A DNA stretch of 64,000 nt, taken from Euwallacea fornicatus (lineage: Eukaryota; Arthropoda; Insecta; Coleoptera; Curculionidae). Below, piece after piece: positions 10,210 through 21,583 of this stretch (its first letter is position 1; every line of letters begins with the position of its first letter). The notes below the pieces were generated by a model. That model had not been told where the DNA came from, did no database searches, and worked only from the letters and a program-made list of their open reading frames with translations. Where the stretch lies: the NCBI RefSeq assembly GCF_040115645.1, contig NC_089548.1:4402001-4466000 (forward strand). The letters run 5' to 3'. Both the position numbers and the translations under genes were made by a program.

Positions 10210-13200
10210 GTATGCTCAAGGCAATTTTATTATACAAGGCATACTCAATTCCAAGAGATATTTAACAAAAGTTCGGGGATTGTTATTAACAATCGCCAAG
10301 CTGTTAGAAATTGAATATATAGTATTAGTTATTTTTATATCTAGTGCGAGAAATACTATATACATATAAGAAAATTATTTTTCTCACTGAATTGATAATA
10401 ACTGCTTTTTGATCAGCATCCAGATACGGTTTATAACTGTTCCTTGGTTTGCTAAAAGTATCATAAGTTAGCAGATTTTGGTTAAATAATTTCAAACAGT
10501 TTCTGTGTGGTTGCAAACGTTCTGGGTACTCTTTAAAGCATTGCTGAACGGCCATATTACTATTTCTATTAGAAGAGCAATAGATTTTGAACACGTCACG
10601 TGTTTTTTCGTTAGAAAATTGAATTTTCCGGCAACAAGTATTAACACATCAACTATAGTGCATGAATTTTCACTAATGAAAGATTTTTCAAAATAGACAA
10701 ATAAGCCGCGTCTGTGACACCAATCGCAACGCGTCTATTCCTATCATGTGACCATTTTCTGACATTTATTTTGACATAAGGGTTTTCTATTTTTACCATG
10801 CAAATGGAGTAAGTAGAATGCCCTATTGTGGAACGGGAACATGTTAAGATATTGTTTCTCTTGATAATGGATATTTTTGCTCTAGATGTTACAAATCGGC
10901 AAGTGTGACATATGGTTGTTTTTCAATTATCAATGACTAGCCGAAATCGTAAAAATAACGGTCAGGTCTCTTTTTGGAAAAAAGAGGGATGACGGTATTG
11001 GAAAACCTAGACGTCGTATCTCCGAAAAACTCTTTTCATGTTGTAGCGCGGAGAGAAATGTCTTAAGAAAGCTTTATCCATTTTCATGTTTCTATATAAT
11101 TTAAGGAAGAAAAAACATGAAAAAGAAATAAAAAGTATCGTTTTTTTTTCGGATATCTCCGAACATAATCGGAATTTTTAAAAAATTAAAAAGGCAAAGT
11201 AGTCTGCTTAAAAAGACATAACTTTGCCTCTATTTAACCGATTTTGTATCTCCTACGGATTCCGAGATCCCCATGTTGAGAGTCGAATATGAGACACCCT
11301 GTGCACGGCCGTAATAGCAACAACTGAAAGTTCCATGAGCTCATTTTTAAATTAATTGTGACCGAAAATTAGTTTTTCCAACAATGCCACGTAAATATTG
11401 CTCTCTAGAAAATACACTGTAGTCATGTTACATGTAGTATTTCTTACGAACCATTTGGGCTTAAGTTCCCCGTAGAAATGTACTTCGAGATGAAACCAAA
11501 ATTGATGGTACATGTTTTGGGAATTGTCTGAAATTCCATTTCATCCTCGCCATAAACGTACAAAATTTTATTTTCGGAAAATTGTGTTTCGATCGCCCTG
11601 CTGTAATTAGTTGTACTAATTATGCATTAATTATTTAACATAAAGTCAAGAAACGTCGAAGGTGTTTGTCCAGTTCGTGGTAAATTCGTTCGCAAAGAGC
11701 CGATGCCTTTTACGGTAGACTCACTAGAACGTTACCTACAAGACATCTGCGACTTTTGTGACCATTTTTGTTTGTTTTAAAATCCATGTTGCATAATACT
11801 TAAATAAATATTACTATTTTATTTAAATTCAGTTCTTCCTATTAAGCATATTGATACGCACCATCATACTATTCGTGTGCATTATGATTCGCAAAGCCTG
11901 AAAAATAAATTACAGGGACGGTTTTCCTTAAATTTGAAATGCTTAAATTTTAAAATGCTAAGTTTCACAGATATGATGAATATTGTCTTAGACAATATTT
12001 TAGCCAAGATATTTTTACACTAAATTTTATATGAATAATATTTTTGCTTAGAATCTATAGCCATTCGCGCTCAAACGCACACAATCCATCGACGCAGGGA
12101 GAAGTCGATGATTCATAAGGAAAGAAGATTAGATGTTAAAATAGAATGTCTAATCCTATATTAAACTTTTAACTATCAGAGGTTTCACCGCAGTGATTTT
12201 TCTAGCTGCAGGCTCAATATTTTCTCATTGGATAAGCCTTAAGTTATATGGCTGAAATCAGGCTCTGAAACGAAGTATTCCTCAAGTGATTGTTTGAAGC
12301 TCTTCAGAAGTATCGCAAAAAGGAAATGATACTTTAAGATATCATTCTCTACGTGTTATCTTGACAACGCATATTCAAAAGAAATTTCTAACAAAAAGAG
12401 AGTTGAGATTTTGCACTCGAAATACATTGTAATTATTGTAGTCAAGATAAGACATATCCTTAGTTTACTCCTTAAGAACTTAAATTAGTTTTTGGTTTCC
12501 ACAGAATGAACTTGACAAGGTGTAACGTAAAATGGTGCTTTCATATCAGAAGGTTCCATTTCGAATATCATATAAATCGTCTTAACGAATTTCTTATTAA
12601 TTAAGAAAAAGAGTTATTTGAGGCTAAGGCTTAAATTAAACCATACAAAAATTCAGATGGATTTCTCGTTTAGTTTTTTTCATAATTTGTTTATTTTGCG
12701 ATAAATTTTTAATTTTTTGTACGACATTTAGGTTCCAAAATTTTAAATTGCCCAATAATTTTCAAAATTTAGAGAATAAACTTTTTATATTTCTTGTAGA
12801 GAACGAGCGAGTAATTTACGGGTTCACAAAACTTTACATTTTTAGTTGGTTCTGCGGTCTTCCTCGTGTTCCAGGGGTCATGACTCGATATTTTCACATG
12901 ACTCACCCAGTATGTTGTTTGGTGATTTTTCACCAATATTTTGAGTATAAATCTAATACATTTCTTCTAGAGAGCAAACGAGTAATACGAGGGTTTATGA
13001 ATCTTTATATTTTGTGTTGGTACCGAGCGGTAGCTCGTGGCCCAGGGGTCGTAACTCGAATTTTTAAAAATCTCTAAAGAACAATGGCATCAATTATTTT
13101 TATGATAAATATAAATCAAGTGCCACTTTGCCATGCTGTGTGGTGTAATAAAAATAAAAACACAATTAATTACTTGAATAAAAGATGTATTTTCTGCGAG

Positions 13201-13440
13201 AAATAGCACAAGTTAGAACTTTTATATAGAATTAAGTACAACGAATCTGAGGTGAGTAATAAAACTTCAAAACAAGAATTTAGAGGCAAATCTGTTTTTT
13301 GGTTATTCAATTTATTTCCATTGTTTTGCTTGGTTGCGAAAGCCAATCTGTAGATACCTACTCGAAACCACGAGTGTTACTTAAGGATGTTATTATCATC
13401 ATACGTATTCTATTATTCAAGTAGCTCAAGTGTACAATAT
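10210..13440. other. Intergenic interval between cathepsin genes 1 and 2
   Basis: No gene supported. It contains element-like debris, for example a gagacaccctgt motif ending near 11303 that matches the inverted form of the ACAGGGTG termini seen elsewhere, and a degenerate tandem duplication at 12757-13077 (listed separately). Confidence 0.4.
12757..13077. repeat. Degenerate tandem duplication, unit about 170 bp
   Basis: The block 12757-12925 is repeated at 12926-13077. Shared landmarks are gagaacgagcgagtaat / gagagcaaacgagtaat and ccaggggtcatgactcga / ccaggggtcgtaactcga. One continuous plus-strand frame (12748-13077) crosses both units, so its 109-residue translation is internally repetitive. 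The duplication, not selection, may explain the open frame. No family recognised. Confidence 0.6.
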
Positions 13441-13457
13441 AATATCCCACTTTACCG

Positions 13458-13500
13458 TATAAATACTGCAAAATGTGGGAACTGATTACAGTTCTTCACT
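13458..13500 (+). promoter_or_regulatory. TATA box and initiator of cathepsin gene 2
   Basis: TATAAATA at 13458-13465, followed by acagttcttcact at 13488-13500. Spacing and initiator word match those of gene 1. Confidence 0.7.
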
Positions 13501-13522
13501 TCACTTACAGAAAAACTCGGCC

Positions 13523-14862
13523 ATGAAGACATTTATCTTAACTAGTTTGTTAATAGTTGCCGTTGGTGCATCTCTTCTTGAAGAGCACCAGGTTCTCTTC
13601 GAAACTTTTAAAGTAATTTTTTGTTTATTTTTCCACACATTTTCAAATATACGGAATGGTCATTCTACAAAAGGTTTTTTTATTATCACAATTCTCTTTC
13701 TCTCTCCCTCTCTCTCTCTCTTGTGATCTTATACTAAAATGAATGTTGATATGTAGTTTCTGCGCAAACTTCTTTTAATAAAAATAATGCCTAAATTTAC
13801 AATTTTAAGTCTGCTCATGGTAAGACCTACAGCGAGCAAGAAAACGCCAGACGTTTCACCATCTTCAGAGATAATCTGCGTTCCATTCAAGAACACAACG
13901 CCCTTTACGCCCGAGGACTCGTCTCCTATAACAAAAGTAAGTAATTTTTTTTTTAGTGGATCTTATTATACTTTTACTTGCCAACCTGCATATCGAAACT
14001 TAGTATATCTCTTTAGCTGTAACCAAGTTCTCCGATTGGACTTCTGAGGAATTCAGATCTTATCTCACCCTCCACGCCAAGCCTGCACGGTCTCTCAAAA
14101 CCACCCCCTTCGTCAAGACTGGAGCAGCTATACCTGCTTTTCGCGATTGGAGGTCTGAAGGTTATGTGACTGAGGTGAAGAATCAGGGCGCTTGTGGATC
14201 ATGTTGGGCCTTCTCTGCGGTAAGCAATTCTCCAATAAAAAATATTAGACCGATGACTTGTATCTGCTTTAGACTGGCTCCACCGAGGGGGCTTACTTTA
14301 AGTCAAGCGGAAAATTGGTGCCTCTCTCCGAGAAACAATTGGTCGACTGCTGTTCCGCCAACGATGGATGCAGTGGTGGATCTTTGGACGATACATTCCC
14401 CTATATCGAAGAATACGGACTTGAATCCGGAACCGACTACCCCACAAGTATTCCACTGCTATCTAGTTTACAAGTTAACACATAATTTCTTTTTTAGCTG
14501 GTGATGGCACTTGCAAATACGACGCATCTAAAGTGGTCACCAAAATCAGCAGCTACGAATGCATCGATAAAGACGAAGAAGCACTTCTGGAAGCCGTAGG
14601 TACCGTTGGACCCGTATCTGCAGTTGTAGATGCGAGCTACCTTGCCTTATACGCTTCGGGAATCTACAGTGACCCATCCTGCTCATTCAACAACTTGAAC
14701 CACGGTGTCCTTATTGTAGGATACGGAAGCGAGAACGGACAGGACTACTGGATCGTCAAAAACTCTTGGGGACCATCCTGGGGAGAACAGGGATACTTCA
14801 GGCTTTTGCGTGGAACTAACGAATGCGGTATTGCCGAAGACGATGTTTATCCAATTGTTTAA
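13523..14862 (+). CDS. Cathepsin L-like cysteine protease, gene 2 of tandem array
   Basis: Five exons: 13523-13612, 13810-13936, 14017-14219, 14273-14447, 14498-14862, giving 319 aa. Exon boundaries and phases match genes 1 and 3. Signal peptide MKTFILTSLLIVAVGAS; propeptide ERFNIN helix (ENARRFTIFRDNLRSIQEHN); TKFSDWT segment; mature domain from about IPAFRDWR. Catalytic set intact: NQGACGSCWAF, LNHGV, VKNSWG. Compared with gene 1, one codon is missing in exon 2 and the exon 4/5 junction reads DYPT rather than DYPYT. The Cys after the QLVD motif is doubled (DCCSANDGCSGG), so the disulfide region differs. Predicted active secreted protease; a digestive role is inferred from the family. Confidence 0.95.
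13691..13722. repeat. Pyrimidine (TC)n-rich tract in intron 1 of cathepsin gene 2
   Basis: An interrupted TCTC/CCTC run of about 32 bp inside intron 1 (13613-13809). Confidence 0.8.
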
Positions 14863-14899
14863 TGATTAACAGCTTACAAAAATATGATTATTTCATTTA

Positions 14900-14905
14900 A
14901 ATAAA
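14900..14905 (+). terminator. Polyadenylation signal of cathepsin gene 2
   Basis: AATAAA 38 bp after the stop codon. Confidence 0.65.
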
Positions 14906-14909
14906 TTAC

Positions 14910-17810
14910 CCGACATGTTTTATTCCAACTTTATGTATGATGCAGCTCATCATCAACTGACACTGGACAGTGAGGTAATTGCAAAGAAGTGCAATACAAT
15001 TACAAGCTTAAGCAACATCACAGCAAGATGCAATCCACAGGCTACACGAGTACACTGATGTGACTTCAAAGTGCAATTTTCTCACCCTAACCAAATCTAC
15101 ATCATCTCTTTTCCTCTCCCACCCCGTTTTCGTCAACGATGTTCCCTCTCCTACTCTATCCCTCCCCTTCTCCCTCCCAATCTCCCTCATCCATCCCCTC
15201 TCTTTCTATCGAGCTCATTATCCTCTTGGGATCGACAGGAATGTGTTAGAGTCAACGATAGATTATCTAGGGTGTCCTCCAAATTCCTCTCGAGCCAAAA
15301 AGCTCAATGAGAAATAATTATTTAAAAAATGGGCTAATTATTGCTCGAGTGCCCATTATTCTAACCTACATGTTAAATAAAGTGACGATGAAGTGCAATC
15401 CTGTAGATACGAAGGTTCTTTCGGGACAGTAATGCTAATTTCTTTTGCTGAAAATTTCATTATTTTCCACTTGAATTCTAGTTAAATCGTAATTTTAAAG
15501 GGGTTGAAGCCTTTCATTTTTTGTTTCAATTGTACTCCTCTCCCACCAAAGCTGCATCTATTACATTTACCAAATCCTCATGTTGGACGTACTTATTTTA
15601 GACACACTGTATTTCTCAAGATAACATAGAAGTTATTTATATAAAATAACGAAAAACAAAGAGATAAGGTTTTCAAGAGTTGTGTACCTACTCCAAAAAT
15701 GTATTATCCACCCCACACGAAGTTTAGATATAAATAAATTATTTGCTGTTTTCGAATGAAAATTCGATATGCATTCAAAATTAGCTGGTTGGCGATCTCA
15801 CAGGAAGAGAAATCCAGTGAGAATACTATTTTTCACTCTTTAAAATATTGAACCTATCTATGCGAATGTCTTTGGGGTGCTCCGCGAGAAGACGTTCAAT
15901 ACGAGATAAATATTCAACAGATCGAGCCGTTTCGGTTTCAAATTTTCAATTCTGTGATCGTTTTTCTTGAATTTTGATTGAATTGCGACAAAATTCAAAA
16001 AATGTTCAAAACCGCTCGATATATAGCGAACCGACAATGCCAGAGACAAATGGGCTTAGATTAAATTTTGAACCCTAGCAAATACGTATGTGCCACACCC
16101 ACTTTCTTGCACACAAGCTTCAGGACCGTTTGCTCGAAGCAATTTTTTACTACAATGTAATATATTCAGTCGAAAGAAAAACTTACTGGTTGCGAATTCA
16201 AAAATCTCAGGGCTCCCAAAGGGCGCAACACTAATCTGAAAGAGAATACTATGACCCACACACTGTTTCCTGAGGGCAATTCGCAACTGAAACTCGTCTT
16301 ACCTTAATGCTTTGTTCCTATTCGTTTGACTGCATATAACGACTAGCTCCCTAGCTATTGCCCATGACACTGCGAGGAACCCATTACGCCTAGTTCCCGA
16401 CTTGGGCAAACTGTTAACTTACGACGCTGCTGTTATGGATTGGTCGTGTTCCCACGTACGTCTTAGAGGTGTAAGCGCTGAACGTCGGAAAATTTGGAAA
16501 CATATGAATGATTCAGCTGGTTCGACACCAAACCAATTTATTATTGTCACAGATATATCAATTTAAGTGGCAGTTTATTTTTATAAATAAATAACAGTCA
16601 GCCATATCAAACATTGTAAGAGGCTTGCGCAACTTTGCTTCTTTTCGGCTGTGACTAAAATGCTATAGGAGAAATTCCTGTAGCATTTGCCAGCATTCCT
16701 ATAGCTAATGCTCTAGAAGGTGTTTAGGCAATTGATGTCTGGCTTCTTAACTGAAAATGTACAGGATGTCTCAAGTTTGACAGCCTTATAGTTGTTTTGT
16801 GGTATCTAAGTGCAATATGAAAAATTTTAAGTTTCAGTCTTGGATGGGGATGGATGACCTCCACTTCGACCTGAAAAAGCTGGAGTAATGGGTTACGACG
16901 TCATCAATGTTGTTTTTCCCACAAACGCACTCCAATTCATATATCATACCCAAATTTATATTGATCCTATTTTTCCATGCCACTTTTGTTAAAGAAATGT
17001 TTTCTTGTGTGTTTGGTGTCGTTGTGTGAGAAAACATTTTTGAACGGGAACGTATGGAGATGAAGTAATCAATAGAAGAACTGCAATAAAAATATACAAA
17101 GACTACTACAAACTTGGGCAAAGTGGAAAAACAATCTTCACATCTAGATCATTCTGAACTGTCTTCAGCCACTCTATTGGAACATTTACTTATGCTTAAA
17201 ATGATGGATCGGTTGAAGTAATAATTAAATATTTTCTTACCTTAAATGTGCTATGAGTATTTACTCAATATCAGAACTTGGAATTCTGAAGTCACTAGAA
17301 TAATTACGTGATGCAGTGTGAAACTTCAGGTCGGCACCATATTTCCTCAATGGAAATGTAATCAAATCTGCACGGAAATAGTTTACTTTCTCACTTCCAA
17401 AATATATTAAAAAAATAAAATGTTCATCTAATGATGCTTAAAATGGTGCTTTAATTTTTAATTAAATCATTTATTTGTTACTGTGAAAGAATCTGAAGTT
17501 TTGAAACCACTAGATGGAAATTCTCTAATCTAGACTTGTTCTGTTATCGAGTGCTTCACTACTCAATGCGGTTTAAAAGGAAAGAATCCACAGCAATAAT
17601 CTGTAAATGTGTTAACAATTATTTGCCCTCTAGACATACTCAACAAATGTCTTTATCAGTTTGAGGAGCATAATTTCCAACTTACATCAATCGACCTTAA
17701 AACGCATTTACCTCAATGAATTGATAAGAATGATACAATGATATGAATTGAGGTGACAAAGAGCATTCATGAAGTGTTTATAAGTATTTACATAGCACGG
17801 CATCAATTGG
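14910..17810. other. Intergenic interval between cathepsin genes 2 and 3
   Basis: No gene supported. 15100-15210 is pyrimidine-rich, which produces overlapping long frames without coding character. 16290-16480 is less AT-rich but has stops in all frames. A gtacaggatgtctcaag word at about 16758 resembles transposon termini. Confidence 0.4.
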
Positions 17811-17816
17811 TTGATC

Positions 17817-17855
17817 TATATAAATCAATGGAAATGGCAATTTTTAGGATCAGAT
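17817..17855 (+). promoter_or_regulatory. TATA box and initiator of cathepsin gene 3
   Basis: TATATAAA at 17817-17824 with TCAGAT about 33 bp downstream (17850-17855), a typical arthropod initiator. The 5' UTR is only about 20 nt. Confidence 0.6.
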
Positions 17856-17870
17856 ACACTTGGGGTAATT

Positions 17871-19214
17871 ATGAAAACTTTCATTTTGGCTAGTTTGTTG
17901 GTAGTCGCCGTGGGTGGTTCCCTTACGAAGCTCTCCAGCGAGTTTCAGGCTTTCAAAGTAAGTTTTTGAAGAATTCCTAGAGACGTAGAGAAAAAAAAAT
18001 GTTGTTTTCATAGTTGAAGCACGGCAAGACCTACAGCAGCCAAGTGGAAGAAACCACAAGATTCGCCATTTACAGTGCAAATGTGAAGGAGATTGAAGAC
18101 CACAATGATCTCTATGCCCGAGGACTGGTCTCCTATGATTTGGGTATGGTTTCAATGATTCATCGTGACGATTAATTTAAAAAATTGATTGAACAGCCGT
18201 GAACCAATTCGCTGACTGGAGTAAAGAAGAGTTTAAGGCCTACTTGAACCTGCACAAGAAACCAGCTGCTCTGATTGCAACCAGTGCAACTAGGTATGAG
18301 AAGAAGGGGTTGGCGGTGGAAAGTTCGATTGACTGGAGGGAACAAGGTTACGTTACCCCTGTCAAGGACCAAAAACAATGTGGAAGCTGTTGGGCTTTCT
18401 CTCTGGTGAGTGTTTGACTACACATTACGAAGCTTTTAATATTCAATCAGTAAAGATTCAAATTTGCGATCAAGGACACTATTGAAGATCTCCGTATTTT
18501 GGGAGCGTTATTTTTACCATTCACGCCGCCTCTTGTCCACATTATTTAACATGAGGTTGCGCTTTATGACCAGAAAGTATCCATGTCTAATGTGAATTGA
18601 CTCTACAGACTGGAACTCTTGAAGGTGCTCTCTACAAAAAGACAAGCCAACTCACATCGCTCTCCGAACAACAATTGGTCGACTGTACTACAGACATTAA
18701 CCTCGGATGCAGTGGAGGATTTATGGAAAAAACTTTCCCTTACATCGCCAAAAATGGTATCGAGTCTGAAGCTGACTACCCATACACTGGTGAGTCTCCC
18801 CTTCAAGAATTCCAACCATTTTAAATGAAATTTTCTATTATAATAGCCAAAGATGGTGCCTGCAAATACGAAGCCTCCCAGGTGGTAACCAAAATTGATG
18901 ACTACTTCTATTCTTACGGTGACGAAGGAGCCCTTTTGGAAATGGTTTCCAGTGTTGGACCTATTTCCGTAGCCCTGGATGCCACCTACATCCAATTCTA
19001 TAACTCTGGAATTTTCTCTAACAGCAAATGCACCACATGGAACTTGAACCACGGTGTTCTGATTGTAGGGTATGGATCGGAGAATGATGAGGATTACTGG
19101 ATCGTTAAGAACTCTTGGGGAACTCTATGGGGAGAAAGTGGTTACCTCAGGATTCGTCGTGGTACCAATGAATGCGGTATTTCCGAGGACGACTCCTACC
19201 CTGTCATCAACTAA
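17871..19214 (+). CDS. Cathepsin L-like cysteine protease, gene 3 of tandem array
   Basis: Five exons: 17871-17957, 18014-18143, 18197-18405, 18609-18789, 18847-19214, giving 324 aa. Signal peptide MKTFILASLLVVAVGGS; propeptide with ETTRFAIYSANVKEIEDHN (ERFNIN type, with YSANV where gene 1 has FRDNL) and NQFADWS; mature domain near SSIDWREQG. Catalytic Cys in CGSCWAF, His in LNHGV, Asn in VKNSWG. The segment before the active Cys reads DQKQCGSCW instead of the usual DQG-CGSCW, so charge near the oxyanion hole differs from its neighbours. Intron 3 (18406-18608) is longer than in genes 1 and 2. It is the most diverged of the three but intact, so probably a functional secreted protease with altered specificity or regulation. 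Confidence 0.95.
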
Positions 19215-19324
19215 ACCGAGTGTTTGTTATGTTAATACGTTGAGTTTTGGTTTGTAATTTTAATGTTCACATTTAATTGCCATTGATTCTTGTGATTTAT
19301 GATTTGAATCAGATGTAGTTCAGA

Positions 19325-19330
19325 AATAAA
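19325..19330 (+). terminator. Polyadenylation signal of cathepsin gene 3
   Basis: AATAAA 111 bp after the stop codon. Confidence 0.6.
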
Positions 19331-19644
19331 ATTTGCGGCTGTTGCATCCTATTGAAGACATTTTCTTATCCTTTTGGTCTTGGAAAGTACTTGTTTCAGA
19401 TCCTAGGGCGATCATTTTTACATGGTAGACCAAGTTAACAAAATCTCTTCACTTTATAATTGGTTCGATCATCGAGTACTCATATCATATATTTTCAATG
19501 ATTAATCAAAAACTCATGGTCGTGACTCTCTCGTAATCTAAGCAGTCTGAGTAATTTAGTAGTAACATTCCTAATAGTTTGAACTAAATTTCTTACTACT
19601 GTTGGAGGCCCGCTCCATTTGAAAAATGATTCAAAGCAGAGGCT

Positions 19645-20451
19645 TGTAGGGGACTTCAAAATATTACGATTTGTTGATTTTTTTTCTATAGTTGATATTT
19701 GATTTTCTATAGTTGAAGAGATGTGGCCCTTCGAAATTGACCTGCAAATTTCTAAAAAAAACCATATATTTCAGTAGTGCGTCATCGCAATTTAAACCTT
19801 GGAACAAGTTTTATTCTTCTTAATATCGAAATTGAAATATCCGCGAGAAGGATTGTTTTAGAGGTAAGGTAAGGTCTGAAAGAGGTGGTATTTTTACCAT
19901 GTCTAAAATCATTATTAATAAAATCGCACTTTTGTGGAATAAAATCAAACCAAATTCGAAGGGATTTAACGGGATTACCAGTCAAAAACGATTCAGTTTT
20001 TCATTGGTAAGCTGTTCAAGAAAAACCTAATTGTTTTTGACTGGTAATCCTTTCAAATCCCTTTAAATTTGGTTTGAATGTATTTCTCAAAACTGCAATT
20101 TTATCGAAAATAATACGGTTTTCGACAAATTCTAAAGGGAAATCAAAGATTTAGAATCAAATTTTCTATTAAATGATATCGTCCGTTTGTTAGTTACTTT
20201 AGAGATAAAAAAACCCAACTGTTTTAGACCTTACTTTACCCCTGATCCCACCCTTATGGAGCATGTATCGACCGAAGATGTTGATAAGAATAAAGCATCT
20301 TCCAAATTTGGTTGTATTGTGATGATGTATTTTTGAAATATGCTGTTTTTTAGAAATTTACAAGACATCTTTGGAGGTCGACATCTCCTCAACGATTAAC
20401 CGTAGAAGAAATATATTCGACACTCCGTCATATTTTGAGGTCCCCTACAGG
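19645..20451. mobile_element. Fold-back element with long inverted repeats
   Basis: The ends tgtaggggacttcaaaatat (19645) and the reverse complement of 20430-20451 (tgtaggggacctcaaaatat) pair closely. Inner segments pair as well: ggtaaggtaaggtctgaaag near 19863 with the complement of 20223-20245, and gggatttaacgggattacca near 19961 with the complement of 20040-20070. Both arms are therefore inverted over several hundred bp with a loop near 20000. There is no coding frame, so this is a non-autonomous fold-back/MITE. A possible GGC duplication flanks it. It sits between the cathepsin array and the metallothionein gene. Confidence 0.7.
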
Positions 20452-21505
20452 CACCTGCTCTAGGCCGGTTCCGTTACGACTCGTCCTGTATATCCCTTTG
20501 CTGATAGCTACACTGTTTCGAGAATTACTAAAAAGTTTGAGCACGAACGCTATATATGAAAAAGAAAAGAAAATTCTGTTAAAAGACGCCACACAGTTTA
20601 AGAATATCAAGCATTTCTCCCGATTTTCTTCTAATTGAATCTTCTCTGTTTCATTGAGTTGCTTCAAGCAATTGTTTTTGAGGACAATAGGGTACTACCT
20701 CACCTTCGAGTAAGACATATTAATTGCAATTCCTATAAATTTTAATGAGTTTGGATTAATTCTGTTTTTTCTAGTGAACCTTCCCTTGACCCTCTTCTGC
20801 CGATGACATTAATTAATTGCTTCATTAATCAACTAGTGCCTTAAGTCCTTGGCAAAATGTTCCATAAACTAATTTCGTTTTCACGATACCTGGAAAACAA
20901 TTTCTGCTATTTCATTAATGGCATAAGAAAGCATCTCTATTCTATATACAAAATAATAGTAAAATATATACCAGACTTTTTTGTTTTAATATAATTTATG
21001 CAGCTAATTCAAGCGTAATGATCCACGGTTGGGGAATCATAAACTGCGGTGTTGTTTTAAATGTAATTAAGATTGTCACCAAAATCAGTGGTGTGCTTAA
21101 GCAATATAAGAACTTACGGCACTATTCAAAGCCCTAAACCGCACATTTTCATAGTGAAAACCTTTTAAGTTATAGATCCGTAGACTCCTTTATTCCTCGT
21201 GCGATGTGAGCAAAAACCTTCGTGAAAAAACCTTGCGACTTACGATATTCAATATTTCCATCGGAAAAATGCTGGTTTATGCGAGGGGGAAATTGACGCT
21301 GCTCCACAAGTTAGGAGATTATAGAAGATACTGAAAAATTCCATAATCAAAATTACATGTCAGAGTAATTAATATCCATGAACTACATCGTAAACCACAA
21401 GCAAATCTCCTCATCCTACGCCCATGTCCAAACATCGACTCCCTCCAAAGCTAGCTACGGATCAATGATTGTGATTGTGCAAATAGGGTAACGGAAGAAG
21501 TCTTG

Positions 21506-21538
21506 ATATAAAGAGAGTACAGTGAGTTAGCAATCAGA
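21506..21538 (+). promoter_or_regulatory. TATA box and initiator of the metallothionein-like gene
   Basis: atataaag at 21506-21513 followed by atcaga at about 21533, then a 5' UTR of about 50 nt to the ATG at 21584. I saw no clear metal-response core (TGCGCNC) in the upstream 500 bp by eye. Confidence 0.5.
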
Positions 21539-21583
21539 GAATAATCATTTTCGGTGGAAGATTCAGATCGGTAAAGATTAAAG

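Noticed and set aside
15060..15317. Overlapping plus-strand frames rich in Ser, Pro and Leu
   Set aside because: They arise from a pyrimidine-rich tract, with no start context or similarity.
17850..18155. Minus-strand frame opposite cathepsin gene 3
   Set aside because: It is the antisense shadow of exons 1 and 2.
18603..19052. 149-codon minus-strand frame
   Set aside because: Antisense shadow of cathepsin gene 3 exons 4 and 5, crossing their intron.
21070..21095. 14-bp match (gtcaccaaaatcag) to cathepsin gene 2 exon 5
   Set aside because: A match of this length is expected by chance in 64 kb, and no further similarity surrounds it.
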